From GCA-2861595 sp035526335 (GTDB lineage Bacteria; Actinomycetota; Acidimicrobiia; Acidimicrobiales; GCA-2861595), in contig DATLCN010000035.1 of NCBI GenBank assembly GCA_035526335.1, forward strand, positions 58,625 to 122,624: DNA of 64,000 nt. The letters run 5' to 3'. Both the position numbers and the translations under genes were made by a program. Every line of letters starts with the position of its first letter. The stretch's first letter is position 1. The notes under the pieces are model-generated. The model searched no databases and was not told the DNA's origin. It saw nothing but the letters and a program-made list of their open reading frames with translations. Positions 8,252 through 18,922 of this stretch are shown here, in pieces.

Positions 8252-8782
8252 ATGAGCACCAACACTCGCGTGCACGCCTACGCCTCGGCGTTGTTCGAGG
8301 TGGCCCGGGCCGAGGGTGCCCTCGACACCGTGGAGGAGGAGCTGTTCCGCGTCGCCCGCACCTTCGAGGGCAGCGACGAGCTGCGTTCCACCCTGACCGA
8401 CCAGGCCATCCCCGTGGAGATGCGCCAGGGCATCGTCGAGCAGCTGCTCGGCGACCGGGCCTCGCCCGTCACCACCTCGCTCGTCTCCTTCGTCGTGGGC
8501 GCCGGCCGCGCCCGCGACCTGCCCGCCATAATCGACCGGCTGGTGGAAGAGGCGGCCGATCAGCGGGACGAGGTCGTGGCCGAGGTGCGCTCCGCCGTCC
8601 CCCTCGACGTTGAGCAGAAAACCCGCCTGGCCGCCGCCCTCTCGGAGGCCACCAAGAAGAAGGTGAGCGTCAAGGTCATCGAGGACCCCAGTGTCCTCGG
8701 CGGCCTCATCGCCACCATCGGCGACACCGTCATCGACGGCTCCATTCGCCACCGTCTCGACCAGATGAAGGAATCACTGTGA
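8252..8782 (+). CDS. atpH: F1Fo ATP synthase subunit delta
   Basis: Connects the peripheral stalk to F1. The 176-aa protein has the OSCP/delta pattern: N-terminal helical YASALFEVARAEG and the C-terminal VSVKVIEDPSVLGGLIATIGDTVIDGS motif. It is a separate gene, not fused to b as in mycobacteria. Start ATG 8252; the 30 bp before it contain a partial duplicate of the start region. The stop overlaps atpA's GTG. Confidence 0.94.
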   Translation: MSTNTRVHAYASALFEVARAEGALDTVEEELFRVARTFEGSDELRSTLTDQAIPVEMRQGIVEQLLGDRASPVTTSLVSFVVGAGRARDLPAIIDRLVEEAADQRDEVVAEVRSAVPLDVEQKTRLAAALSEATKKKVSVKVIEDPSVLGGLIATIGDTVIDGSIRHRLDQMKESL

Positions 8783-10467
8783 GTCCTGAAGGAAACGGCT
8801 TCTCGATCAACCCCGACGACATCGCCGCCGCCCTGCGGGACCAGCTGGCGGGGTACACCCCGGAGATGACCGCGGCCCAGGTGGGGCGCATCATCGAGGT
8901 GGGCGACGGGATCGCCCGGGTCTCGGGCCTGCCCAACGCCGCGGTGAACGAGCTGCTCGAGTTCGAGGGCGGCGCCGTCGGCCTGGCCCTCAACCTCGAC
9001 GAGGAGTCCATCGGCGCCGTCATCCTCGGCGACGTGGAGCACATCCAGGAAGGCCAGTCGGTCAAGGCCACCGGGCGGATCCTGTCGGTCCCCGTAGGCG
9101 ACAGCCTGCTGGGGCGGGTTGTCAATGCCCTGGGCGAGCCCATCGACGGCAAGGGCGACCTCAACTCCACCGAGACCCGCCGCCTCGAAGTCCAGGCCCC
9201 CGGCATCACCGGGCGCAAGCCGGTGCACGAGCCGCTCCAGACCGGCATCAAGGCCATCGACTCGATGACGCCGATCGGCCGGGGCCAGCGCGAGCTGATC
9301 ATCGGCGACCGCAAGACGGGCAAGACCAGCGTCGCCCTCGACACCATCATCAACCAGAAGGGCCTGGGGGTGAAGTGCATCTACGTGGCCATCGGCCAGA
9401 AGGGATCCACCGTCGCCCAGACCGTGGCCACCCTCGAGCAGTTCGGCGCCCTGGACTACACGGTGGTCGTGGTGGCGCCGGCGTCGGACCCCGCTCCCTA
9501 CAAGTACCTCGCCCCTTACGCCGGCTGCGCCATCGGCCAGCACTGGATGGACAACGGCGAGCACGCCCTCATCGTGTACGACGACCTGTCGAAGCAGGCC
9601 GAGGCCTACCGCCAGCTCGCCCTCCTCCTGCGCCGCCCGCCGGGCCGCGAGGCTTATCCCGGCGACGTGTTCTACCTCCACAGCCGCCTGCTGGAGCGGG
9701 CGGCCAAGCTCAACGAGAAGCTGGGCCTGGGTTCGCTCACCGCCCTGCCCATCATCGAGACCAAGGCGGGCGACGTGTCGGCCTACATCCCCACCAACGT
9801 GATCTCCATCACCGACGGCCAGATCTACCTGGAGACCGACCTGTTCAACGCCGGCGTGCGCCCGGCCATGAACGTAGGCATCTCGGTGTCCCGCGTGGGC
9901 AGCGCCGCCCAGGTGAAGGCCATGAAGGGTGTGGCCGGCACGCTCAAGACGGACCTGGCCCAGTTCCGCGAGCTGGAGGCCTTCGCCACCTTCGGCTCCG
10001 AGCTGGACAAGGTGTCGCAGGGCTACCTCGACCGCGGCTACCGGCTCACCGAGCTGCTCAAGCAGCCGCTGAACTCGCCCCTCGCCATCGAGGAGCAGGT
10101 GGTGTCCATCTACGCCGGCACCGGCGGCTTCCTCGACCCCATTCCGGTCACCGACGTGCGCCGCTTCGAGACCGAGGTGCTCGAGTACATGCGCACCCGC
10201 CACGCCGACCTCATGAAGACCATCAAGGAGAGCGGCAAGCTCCCCGACGACGACGCCCTCAAGACCGCGTTGGAGGGTTTCGCCGAGCAGTTCCAGCCCA
10301 CCGACTCCTCCTCGTCGGACGACGCCGGACCGCCGGAGAAGACGGATACGAAGACGGACACGAAGACGGACACGAAGACGGACACGAAGGCGGAGAAGGA
10401 CACGAACGACGGCGACGAGGCGGAGAAGAAGGACGCCGGCCCGCCTGCCGGGGACGGGGACGAGTGA
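8779..10467 (+). CDS. atpA: F1Fo ATP synthase subunit alpha with charged C-terminal tail
   Basis: Non-catalytic nucleotide-binding subunit of the F1 head. Walker A is GDRKTGKT at 176-183, and the ATP synthase alpha C-terminal domain follows. The protein is 562 aa; the last ~55 residues form a low-complexity tail of Asp, Glu, Lys and Thr with four TDTK-type repeats encoded by a 12-bp tandem repeat. The GTG start overlaps the atpH stop in a gTGA. The extra tail could be disordered and exposed on F1; its role is unknown. Confidence 0.96.
   Translation: MSPEGNGFSINPDDIAAALRDQLAGYTPEMTAAQVGRIIEVGDGIARVSGLPNAAVNELLEFEGGAVGLALNLDEESIGAVILGDVEHIQEGQSVKATGRILSVPVGDSLLGRVVNALGEPIDGKGDLNSTETRRLEVQAPGITGRKPVHEPLQTGIKAIDSMTPIGRGQRELIIGDRKTGKTSVALDTIINQKGLGVKCIYVAIGQKGSTVAQTVATLEQFGALDYTVVVVAPASDPAPYKYLAPYAGCAIGQHWMDNGEHALIVYDDLSKQAEAYRQLALLLRRPPGREAYPGDVFYLHSRLLERAAKLNEKLGLGSLTALPIIETKAGDVSAYIPTNVISITDGQIYLETDLFNAGVRPAMNVGISVSRVGSAAQVKAMKGVAGTLKTDLAQFRELEAFATFGSELDKVSQGYLDRGYRLTELLKQPLNSPLAIEEQVVSIYAGTGGFLDPIPVTDVRRFETEVLEYMRTRHADLMKTIKESGKLPDDDALKTALEGFAEQFQPTDSSSSDDAGPPEKTDTKTDTKTDTKTDTKAEKDTNDGDEAEKKDAGPPAGDGDE
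10342..10389 (+). repeat. 12-bp tandem repeat coding for TDTK in the atpA tail
   Basis: Four consecutive copies of ACGGACACGAAG (the first has one T for C). The repeat is in frame, so copy-number change would alter tail length by four residues without a frameshift. Confidence 0.9.
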
Positions 10468-10634
10468 CGGCGCCGGGCGGGGTTGGGGCCTTGGGTACGC
10501 CAGTGACGGCACCGGGCGGGGATGGGCCCCCCATCTCGGGGAGGACGGCGGCCCCGGGTACGCCAGTGACGGCACCGGGCGGGGATGGGGACCCCGCCTC
10601 GGGGAGGAGGACGGGGTTGGGGCCCCGTCCGGGG
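10464..10634 (+). repeat. GC-rich two-hairpin repeat, locus 1 (atpA-atpG gap), three tandem units
   Basis: Three units start with GTGACGGCRCCGGGCGGGG at 10464, 10503 and 10566. The last is complete. Its first hairpin is GGCGGGG (10578-10584) paired with CCCCGCC (10592-10598) over a 7-nt loop. The second is GGACGGGG (10609-10616) paired with CCCCGTCC (10623-10630) over TTGGGG. The first unit includes the atpA stop. Related copies lie at 27063-27187 and 56168-56229. It fills the only sizeable gap inside the atp operon. Confidence 0.85.
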
Positions 10635-10646
10635 AAAACAACATAG

Positions 10647-11638
10647 ATGGCGGGCGGTAAGGAGCGGATCCTCCGCCGGCGCATCAAGAGCGTCCAGTCC
10701 ACCAAGAAGATCACCAAGGCGATGGAGCTCATCGCCGCCAGCCGGATCGTCAAGGCCCAGCAGCGTGTCGCAGCGGCCCGCCCCTACAGCGAGCAGATCA
10801 CCGAGGTCATCCGCAGCCTGGCCGCCGGCGGCGCCGAACTGACCCACCCCCTGCTAGGCGATCCGGAGAACGTCGGCAAGGTCGCCTTCGTCGTCATCAC
10901 CGCCGATCGCGGGCTGGCCGGCGCCTACAACTCCAACGTCATCCGTGCCGCCGAGCGGACCCTCAAAGCCGAGCAGGAGAAGGGCCGTGATTACTCACTG
11001 GTCCTCGCCGGCAAGAAGGGCGAGAGCTACTTCCGCTTCCGGGGCTACGACATCGACGCCACCTTCTCGGGGATGAGCGAGCAGCCCACCTACGAGAACG
11101 CCCGCGAAGTGGCGGCGGTGGTGACCAAGGCCTTCGAGGACGGCGAGGTCGGCCTCGTCTACCTCGTGTACACCCAGTTCCTCTCCGCCGGCACCCAGAA
11201 GGTGCAGGTGCGCCGGTTCATGCCCCTCGACCAGGCCACTCTGGACGACGCGCCTGCCGGCGACGGCCCCCAGGCTGCCTACGAGTTCGAGCCCGGCCCG
11301 GGAGAGATCCTGGAGCGCCTGCTGCCCCGCTACGTGGAGGCCCGCCTGTTCGCGGCCATGCTCGACGCCGCCGCCTCGGAGCACGCGGCCCGCCAGCGGG
11401 CCATGAAGTCGGCCACCGACAACGCCGAGGAGCTGATCACCAAGCTGTCCCGCATCATGAACCGGGCCCGCCAGGAGACCATCACCACCGAGATCATGGA
11501 GATCGCCGGCGGCGCCGAGGCGCTGCGCAAGGGCAAGTCCGACGGGGTCGACTACCTGCCCGACAACATCGTCAGCGGCGACGTCCTGCCCGACATCCTC
11601 GATCCGAGCAATCGCAAGAAGAAAAGAGCCCACCAGTC

Positions 11639-11642
<4 letters not shown>
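10647..11642 (+). CDS. atpG: F1Fo ATP synthase subunit gamma
   Basis: Central rotor shaft. The 331-aa protein begins MAGGKERILRRRIKSVQSTKKITKAMELIAASR, the conserved N-terminal helix, and ends with the SRIMNRARQETITTEIMEIAGGAEAL helix. It is somewhat longer than the ~290-aa norm because of loops around residue 200. Start ATG 10647 lies 12 nt after the repeat hairpins, with only a weak purine stretch upstream. The stop overlaps the atpD ATG in an ATGA. Confidence 0.94.
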
Positions 11643-13081
<1,439 letters not shown>

Positions 13082-13086
13082 CCGGC

Positions 13087-13524
13087 GTGGCCCTGGAAGT
13101 GGAGCTGGTCTCGCCCGAACGCATCCTTTTCTCCGGCGAGGCCGAGATGGTCGTGTGCCGCACCTCGGACGGCGAGATCGCCTTCCTCACCGGCCACGCC
13201 CCGTTCCTCGGCGCCCTGGGTATCGGCATCGTGAGGGTCCACCAGTCCGGCGGCGACGTCCTGAGAGCGGCGGTGCACGCCGGCTTCGTACAGGTGAAGG
13301 ACAACAAGGTGATCGTCCTGTCCGACGTGGCCGAGCTGCCCGACCAGATCGACGCCGCCCGGGCCCGCCAGTCCCTGGAGGACGCCCAGCGCAAGCTGTC
13401 CGCCGGCGGGGGTGCGGGCGCCGGCGAGGACGGCGACGACGCCGAGGAGGAGGCCAACGCCCAGCTCCAGCGGGCCCAGGTCCGCCTCGATCTCGCCGGC
13501 CAGGCCGAGCCCGCGCGCCACTGA
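13087..13524 (+). CDS. atpC: F1Fo ATP synthase subunit epsilon
   Basis: Inhibitory rotor subunit. The N-terminal beta-sandwich (LEVELVSPERILFSGEAEMV, GHAPFLGALGIG) is well conserved. Between the two C-terminal helices there is a glycine- and acid-rich insert (about residues 103-122), so the 145-aa protein is slightly long. Start GTG 13087, 5 bp after atpD. Last gene of the operon. Confidence 0.92.
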   Translation: MALEVELVSPERILFSGEAEMVVCRTSDGEIAFLTGHAPFLGALGIGIVRVHQSGGDVLRAAVHAGFVQVKDNKVIVLSDVAELPDQIDAARARQSLEDAQRKLSAGGGAGAGEDGDDAEEEANAQLQRAQVRLDLAGQAEPARH

Positions 13525-13526
13525 CC

Positions 13527-13924
13527 TGGGACGACCTCGCGAGGGAGCTGCGGGCCCACTCGGAAGGGCTGGGTACCGGCGCCACCAACGAGGAGATCAT
13601 CGACGCGAGAGCCACGCCCCCGTCATGGCCGGCCAGGCCGAGCCGCCTCCTCTCGGCCGGACGTTGCTTCGCCGCCGGGCCGGCCACGGTGCGGCGGTGG
13701 GGTTCGTGGACCGGCTACGCCAGCTCCCCAACGTGGAGGTCTGCCATGTCGACGACTCTTAGGAGGAGGAGGCGTGGCGGTGGCTTCGACGCCACGACGA
13801 ACGGGAGAACTCGTTCGTCGACGCGACCAGCTTCGTTGTGATGCGCAAGCGCCGGCTCAGGCAAGCCCTCGCCTTCGACGGTGACTTCACGGCCGCCGGC
13901 TTCGTCGAGGTGCGGCCGGCTTGA
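13527..13924 (+). pseudogene. Remnant of a toxin-antitoxin locus (antitoxin tail and PIN-domain toxin)
   Basis: Two broken pieces. From 13527 one frame reads TWDDLARELRAHSEGLGTG then ATNEEIIDAR, resembling an antitoxin C-terminus. A second frame from about 13650 reads LLRRRAGHGAAVGFVDRLRQ, then VEVCHVDDS, an amber TAG at 13760-13762, then EEEAWRWLRRHDERENSFVD and ATSFVVMRKRRLRQALAFDG up to TGA 13922-13924. The SFVDATSFVVM and ALAFD..F..AGF segments match the C-terminal half of VapC-type PIN nucleases. The N-terminal half with the first catalytic Asp is missing and the frame is interrupted, so the locus is judged dead. Read-through of the amber codon cannot be excluded. Confidence 0.6.
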
Positions 13925-13998
13925 CGACGAGAGGCGGCGCCCACCGCGCCGATCGTCGTGGCTGCGCTCATGGGCAGAAATAGAGCAACATAGAGCCT

Positions 13999-15192
13999 AT
14001 GTCCTCCCCCGCATCCGTTCAGAGCCCTGATCCGACCGCTACCCGCTGGCTGGCGATGGGGCAGTCCGCAGATCCCGATGCCAGCAAGGCGGGGGCCGAA
14101 GCGGCCCGCAAGGCCCTCACCAACGAGGACCCGCGCCTCATGCTGGTGTTCTGCTCGGAGGCCTACGACCTCAAGGCGCTCCTCGCCGGGATCAATGGCG
14201 AATCGGGTGGAGTCCCCTTGATCGGCTGTTCCACCGCCGGCGAGATCGCCACATCGGGCCCCACCGACGCCAGCGTCGTGGTCGTCGCTTTCGGCGGCCC
14301 CGGATTCTTTGTAGCCACCGGGTTCGGTCTCACCTCCGGCGGCCTGCGGGAAGCGGCGGCCGAGGCCGCGGCCTGTGCCGCGGAGACCGGGGACAGCGCC
14401 CACCGCGTCCTTCTCGTGCTGAGCGACGGCCTCGGCGGTGACCAGATGGAGGTGGTTCGGGGCGCCTACAGCGTGGTCGGCACCGAGGTCCCCCTCGTCG
14501 GTGGTTGCGCCGGCGACGACCTGAAGATGAAGAGCACGTACCAGTTGGTGGGCGACCAGGTCCTCGAGGGCGCGGTGGTCTGCGCCGCCCTCGGATCGGA
14601 TGCCCCGATGGGTATCGGCGTGCAGCACGGCTGGCGCAAGGTGGGCGAGCCGATGCTGGTCACCTCCAGCGGTGCCAACCGCGTCCACACTCTCGACGAC
14701 CAGGCCGCCCTCGACGTGTACCTCCAGCGTCTCAATGCCCCGGCCGAGGCGGCCAACGATCCCGCCGCCTTCACCCGCTTCGCCCTCACCCATCCCCTCG
14801 GGCTCAGCCGGCGCAGCGGGGAAGAGGTTCGCTTCGTCGCCGAAGCGAACTTCGAGGACCGCTCCATCGGCTGCATCGCCGAGGTCCCCCAGGGTGGGCT
14901 GGCGTGGATGATGGAGGGCGATGACGACTCCGTGCTGGCGGCCACCGATGTGGCCTGCAACGACGCCCTTGCCGCTCTCGGAGGCAGTCGGCCACTCGGC
15001 CTCGTGGCCTTCGACTGCATCGCCCGACGAGGAGTGCTGGGCGACGAGGGAATCAGCCGTGAGGTCGAGCGCATCGCCACCCATGCCGGCGGGGCGCCGG
15101 TGGCCGGCTTCTACACTTACGGTGAGATCGCCCGGACGAAGGGGATGAGCGGGTTCCACAACCAGACTCTCGTCGTGCTCGCACTGGGGTGA
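13999..15192 (+). CDS. FIST-domain sensory protein
   Basis: A 397-aa protein with an N-terminal FIST domain (about residues 35-230; PLIGCSTAGEIATSG, LVGGCAGDDLKMKST) and a FIST_C domain (about 235-380; GFYTYGEIARTKGMSGFHNQ). FIST domains are proposed small-ligand sensors, possibly for amino acids, acting with signalling proteins. It has no signal peptide or membrane helix, so it is cytoplasmic. It ends 6 bp before a PAS-GGDEF-EAL gene, suggesting one sensory operon for c-di-GMP. Two copies of ATAGAGC (13980 and 13990) lie just before the ATG. Confidence 0.85.
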   Translation: MSSPASVQSPDPTATRWLAMGQSADPDASKAGAEAARKALTNEDPRLMLVFCSEAYDLKALLAGINGESGGVPLIGCSTAGEIATSGPTDASVVVVAFGGPGFFVATGFGLTSGGLREAAAEAAACAAETGDSAHRVLLVLSDGLGGDQMEVVRGAYSVVGTEVPLVGGCAGDDLKMKSTYQLVGDQVLEGAVVCAALGSDAPMGIGVQHGWRKVGEPMLVTSSGANRVHTLDDQAALDVYLQRLNAPAEAANDPAAFTRFALTHPLGLSRRSGEEVRFVAEANFEDRSIGCIAEVPQGGLAWMMEGDDDSVLAATDVACNDALAALGGSRPLGLVAFDCIARRGVLGDEGISREVERIATHAGGAPVAGFYTYGEIARTKGMSGFHNQTLVVLALG

Positions 15193-15198
15193 CCTGAG

Positions 15199-18123
15199 GT
15201 GGTCTCCTCGACTGCCGGCCCCGCCCAGCAACTGGCAGAGGTACTGGCCGTGCTGGCGTCGTCGCAGGGCGAGGACACGGCGGCGCAGCGTGGGCTGGAG
15301 CGGATCGCCGAATGCTTCGACGCGGAGGTGGGCGCACTGGTCAACGCCAAGGCGATAGCCGCGGTGATCGGCTTCCCGGTTGGAAAGGTGCCGACTGCGG
15401 AGCTGCTCGAGGCCGCTGCCGGGCAGCGTCAGCACCTGGACCTGCCCGGTGCGGGCGAGGGCACGGTGGTCACCGTTCCGGTGGAGAGGGAGACCGACAG
15501 CTCGATCGTCCTGGTGCGCTCCGGCGGCCAGGACTTCGATCCGGAGGAGGTGAGCCTCCTGCGGGGCATGGCCAAGGTGCTGGCCCTCGCCCTGCGGATG
15601 CTGCGCATGGTGGACACCATCCAGCAGAGCGAGGAGCACTCCCGGGCCATCCTCCGTTTTGCCGACGACGCCTTCATCTCCATGGACTCCGACGGGCGGG
15701 TCACGGCCTGGAACGAGAAGGCGATGAAGACGTTCGGTTGGTCCGAGAGCGAGGCCATCGGGAGCGAAATGGCGGAGCTGGTCGTACCTCCCCGACACCG
15801 TCGTGCCCACCGGGAGGGATTGTCCCGCTTCCTCGCCACCGGCGAGGGCCCCGTCCTCAACCAGCGCATCGAGACCACGGCGTGGCGGGAGGACGGCATC
15901 GAGATCCCCGTCGAGATGGCCATCTGGCCCGTGTCCTCGAACGGGACGTGGACCTTCAGCGCCTTCGTCCGCGACATCTCGGAACGTCGCCGGGCCGAGG
16001 AGGCTTTGAGAAGGAACGAGCGGCGTCTGGCCGACGCCCAGGAGATCGCCCGCCTGGGCAGTTGGGAATGGACCACATCCCAGAACAGCATGTCGTGGTC
16101 GGACCAGCTTTACAGCGTCTTCGGCCGCCCGGCGGGGACCGTCGCTTCACTGGAGGACTTCATCTCGTCGGTCCATTCCGAGGACCGTGAGCTGGTCGAC
16201 CAGGCCCTCCGCACCGCCTCGGAGTCTGCCGAGCGATTCGAGCTCGAATGCCGTGTCGCTCTGCCGGAAGAGGCGGAGCGTGTTGTCCACGTGCGGGGCG
16301 AGCCCGTCCTCGATGGCGGGGGGCTGTTGGTCGGGTTCCGCGGGACGGGCCAGGACGTCACCGAGATCACGCGTGCCGAGCGGGAGACCGATCGTCTGGC
16401 CACCGAGCTTCGTCTGCTGCTCGAGTCAGCGGCCGAGGGGATATGGGGGGTGGACGTCGAGGGCTCCTTCACCTTCATCAACCGGGCGGCGGCACAGATG
16501 TTCGGGTGGGCGCCCGAGGAGATGATCGGCAAGAACGCCCACCTCATGGTGCACCACAGCCGCCCGGATGGCAGTGCCTACCCAGCCGAGGACTGCCCCA
16601 CCTTCCGCTCGTTCCGGTCCGGCGAGGGCCACCGGATCGACGGGGAGGTGCTGTGGCGCCGGGACGGCACTGCGTTCCCCACTTCCTATGCCTCGTTCCC
16701 GATCGAGCACGACGGAGTCCTCCAGGGGGCCGTCATCACGTGCTCGGACATAACCGAGAGGCAGAAGGCGGCCGACGCCCTGAGCGAGGCCAACCTGCGC
16801 CTCCAACAGCTCGCCAGCAGCGATGCGCTCACCGGCCTGCCGAACCGCGCCCTGTTCTCCGATCGTCTGGATCAGGCTCTGGCTCTGGCCCGCCGCGAGC
16901 AGCGGGAGGTCGCGGTGCTGTTCATCGACCTCGACCGCTTCAAGGACGTCAACGACAGCCTGGGCCACCACACCGGTGACGATCTGCTGGTGGAGGTCTC
17001 CCACCGTCTGACCGACGCGTTGCGCGACAGCGACACCGTGGCCCGGCTCGGTGGCGACGAGTTCGCCGTCCTGCTGGGCGGGACGGCGTCCCCCGAGGAG
17101 GCAGCGGCGGCGGCCGAGCGGATCCTGACGTCGTTCCGGCGACCCTTCACCATCGGAGGGGTCGAGTTCATGGTCAGCGCCAGCGTCGGAGTGGCTCTCT
17201 GGCCGGAGGACTGCCGCTCCAAGGCCGAGCTGCTCCAGCACGCCGACGTCGCCATGTACCGGTCCAAGGCGGCGGGCGGCAACCGCTTCGAGATGTTCCA
17301 GCCGGCCATGACCGTGGCCGCCCGGGACCGCCTGACCGTGGAGCGCGAGATGCGGCTTGCCCTCGAAGCGGGGCGGTTCTTCCTCCGTTACCACCCGCAG
17401 GTCGAGCTGGCCACCGGAGCCGTGGTGGGGGTGGAGGCGCTGGTGCGCTGGGAGCATCCGCGGCGGGGCGAGGTGATGCCGCTCGAGTTCATCGAGCTGG
17501 CCGAGGAGACCGGCCTGATAGTTCCCATCGGTGCCTGGGTGCTCATGGAGGCCTGCCGCCAGGCCGCCCGTTGGCGGGTCGAGCTGGCGGAGAGGGCCCC
17601 TCTGCGGATGGCCGTCAACGTCTCCCCGCGGCAGCTGGCCAACGCCGACTTCGTGGCCCAGGTGGAAGACAGTCTGGCGGGAACGGGCCTTGCTGCCACC
17701 GATCTCGAGTTGGAGATCACCGAGAGCACCCTCATCAGCGAGACCGGCCCCGCCGCCGGCACCTTGAAGACCTTGCGCCAGCTCGGGATAAGCGTAGCCA
17801 TCGACGACTTCGGCAGCGGCTACTCGTCCTTGGGCCACCTGCGGCGCTTTCCGGTGGATCGCCTGAAGCTCGACATGTCCTTCGTCGCCGGCCTGGGGCG
17901 CCCCAAGACCTGTGACGGTCGTCATGACGAGACGGCTCTCGTGGCTGCCGCCGTCGACCTGGCTCACGCCCTGGGCATCCAGGCCCTGGCCGAGGGCGTG
18001 GAGACCGAGGATCAACGCCTGGCTCTGGTCGCCATCGGCGCCGAGGAGGCCCAGGGCTACTTGTGGACCCGTCCGCTACGCAGCGACGAGTTCACGGAAT
18101 GGTTGGGTGCTCAGGCGACCTGA
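15199..18123 (+). CDS. PAS-GGDEF-EAL c-di-GMP signalling protein
   Basis: A 974-aa soluble protein. Order: a GAF-like N-terminal region (about 1-130), three PAS domains (about 145-260, 275-390 and 400-515), a GGDEF domain with intact GGDEF at 618-622, and an EAL domain with EAL at 746-748, IDDFGSGYSS and EGVET. An RDSD five residues before GGDEF fits the product-inhibition I-site. Both catalytic signatures are intact, so it could make and degrade c-di-GMP. Start GTG 15199. The upstream FIST gene is the likely partner sensor. Confidence 0.93.
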   Translation: MVSSTAGPAQQLAEVLAVLASSQGEDTAAQRGLERIAECFDAEVGALVNAKAIAAVIGFPVGKVPTAELLEAAAGQRQHLDLPGAGEGTVVTVPVERETDSSIVLVRSGGQDFDPEEVSLLRGMAKVLALALRMLRMVDTIQQSEEHSRAILRFADDAFISMDSDGRVTAWNEKAMKTFGWSESEAIGSEMAELVVPPRHRRAHREGLSRFLATGEGPVLNQRIETTAWREDGIEIPVEMAIWPVSSNGTWTFSAFVRDISERRRAEEALRRNERRLADAQEIARLGSWEWTTSQNSMSWSDQLYSVFGRPAGTVASLEDFISSVHSEDRELVDQALRTASESAERFELECRVALPEEAERVVHVRGEPVLDGGGLLVGFRGTGQDVTEITRAERETDRLATELRLLLESAAEGIWGVDVEGSFTFINRAAAQMFGWAPEEMIGKNAHLMVHHSRPDGSAYPAEDCPTFRSFRSGEGHRIDGEVLWRRDGTAFPTSYASFPIEHDGVLQGAVITCSDITERQKAADALSEANLRLQQLASSDALTGLPNRALFSDRLDQALALARREQREVAVLFIDLDRFKDVNDSLGHHTGDDLLVEVSHRLTDALRDSDTVARLGGDEFAVLLGGTASPEEAAAAAERILTSFRRPFTIGGVEFMVSASVGVALWPEDCRSKAELLQHADVAMYRSKAAGGNRFEMFQPAMTVAARDRLTVEREMRLALEAGRFFLRYHPQVELATGAVVGVEALVRWEHPRRGEVMPLEFIELAEETGLIVPIGAWVLMEACRQAARWRVELAERAPLRMAVNVSPRQLANADFVAQVEDSLAGTGLAATDLELEITESTLISETGPAAGTLKTLRQLGISVAIDDFGSGYSSLGHLRRFPVDRLKLDMSFVAGLGRPKTCDGRHDETALVAAAVDLAHALGIQALAEGVETEDQRLALVAIGAEEAQGYLWTRPLRSDEFTEWLGAQAT

Positions 18124-18166
18124 CCGTCCGGCCACCTCCTTGGCGACGGTCCCCGCCTCGACTCCG

Positions 18167-18172
18167 TAGGCT
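18167..18172 (+). promoter_or_regulatory. -10 element TAGGCT, leaderless start of the pgmB-GH65 operon
   Basis: TAGGCT is followed by exactly 6 nt and then GTG 18179. This spacing places the transcription start at or next to the start codon. No Shine-Dalgarno sequence is present. Confidence 0.55.
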
Positions 18173-18178
18173 CCAGCG

Positions 18179-18922
18179 GTGCTCGGGCTGCCGGATTCGA
18201 TACGGGGTTGCTTGTTCGACCTCGATGGAGTTCTGACCCAGACGGCCACGGTGCACGCCACCGCTTGGAAGGAGATGTTCGACGCCTTCCTCGAGCAGTA
18301 CGCCGCTGCCACCGGTGATCCTTTCGTGGCCTTCGACCCGGTCCGGGACTATGGGGCCTACGTCGACGGGATGCCCCGGGCCGACGGTGTGCGGAAGCTC
18401 CTTGCCTCCAGGGGGATCGGCCTCCCGGAGGGGTCTCCCGGCGATCCGCCCGAGGCGGAGACCGTCGCCGGCCTTGGGAACCGCAAGAACGAGCTCGTGC
18501 TGAAGCTCATCGAGGAGCGGGGCGTCACCGTCTTCGACGGCTCTGTCCGGTATGTGCGTGCCGTTCGTGGTGCCGGCCTGTCGGCAGGCGTGGTGTCCTC
18601 CAGCGCCAACACGGTCTCGATCCTGGAGTCGGCGGGTCTCACCGAGCTGTTCGACGTTCGGATAGACGGGGTGGTGGCTGCGGAGCGGGGGCTGCCGGGC
18701 AAGCCCAGCCCCGACACCTTCCTCGCCGGCGCCGAGGCTCTGGGCCTGGAGCCCGAGGAGGCAGCGGTGTTCGAGGACGCCCTCGCCGGCGTAGAGGCGG
18801 GTGTGGCCGGCGGGTTCGGCTTCGTCGTGGGGGTCGACCGGATCGACCAGGCCACCGCCCTCCGTGAGCGGGGCGCCGACATCGTGGTCTGCGACCTGGC
18901 CGAGCTCCTGGACGGCCAGTGA
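18179..18922 (+). CDS. Beta-phosphoglucomutase-family HAD hydrolase
   Basis: HAD-superfamily enzyme expected to convert beta-glucose 1-phosphate to glucose 6-phosphate. The 247-aa protein has the nucleophile motif DLDGVLT (Asp14, Asp16), a helical cap, VVSSSANT (motif II), GKPSPDTFL (motif III lysine) and VFEDALAGVEAG (motif IV). Its stop overlaps the GTG of a GH65 phosphorylase, which releases beta-glucose 1-phosphate. That pairing supports the mutase call over a generic phosphatase. Confidence 0.88.
   Translation: MLGLPDSIRGCLFDLDGVLTQTATVHATAWKEMFDAFLEQYAAATGDPFVAFDPVRDYGAYVDGMPRADGVRKLLASRGIGLPEGSPGDPPEAETVAGLGNRKNELVLKLIEERGVTVFDGSVRYVRAVRGAGLSAGVVSSSANTVSILESAGLTELFDVRIDGVVAAERGLPGKPSPDTFLAGAEALGLEPEEAAVFEDALAGVEAGVAGGFGFVVGVDRIDQATALRERGADIVVCDLAELLDGQ

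Noticed and set aside
8560..10644. Long minus-strand open frame (694 codons) opposite atpA
   Set aside because: Codon-shadow of a conserved gene in high-GC DNA; composition is Gly/Val/His/Leu-rich with no protein signature.
13980..13997. Repeated ATAGAGC just before the FIST start as a -10 element
   Set aside because: Copies end 12 and 2 nt before the ATG, not the 6-7 nt seen elsewhere, and lack the final T; not called as a promoter.
13759..15810. Minus-strand open frame of 683 codons opposite the FIST gene
   Set aside because: Low-complexity shadow of two well-supported plus-strand genes.
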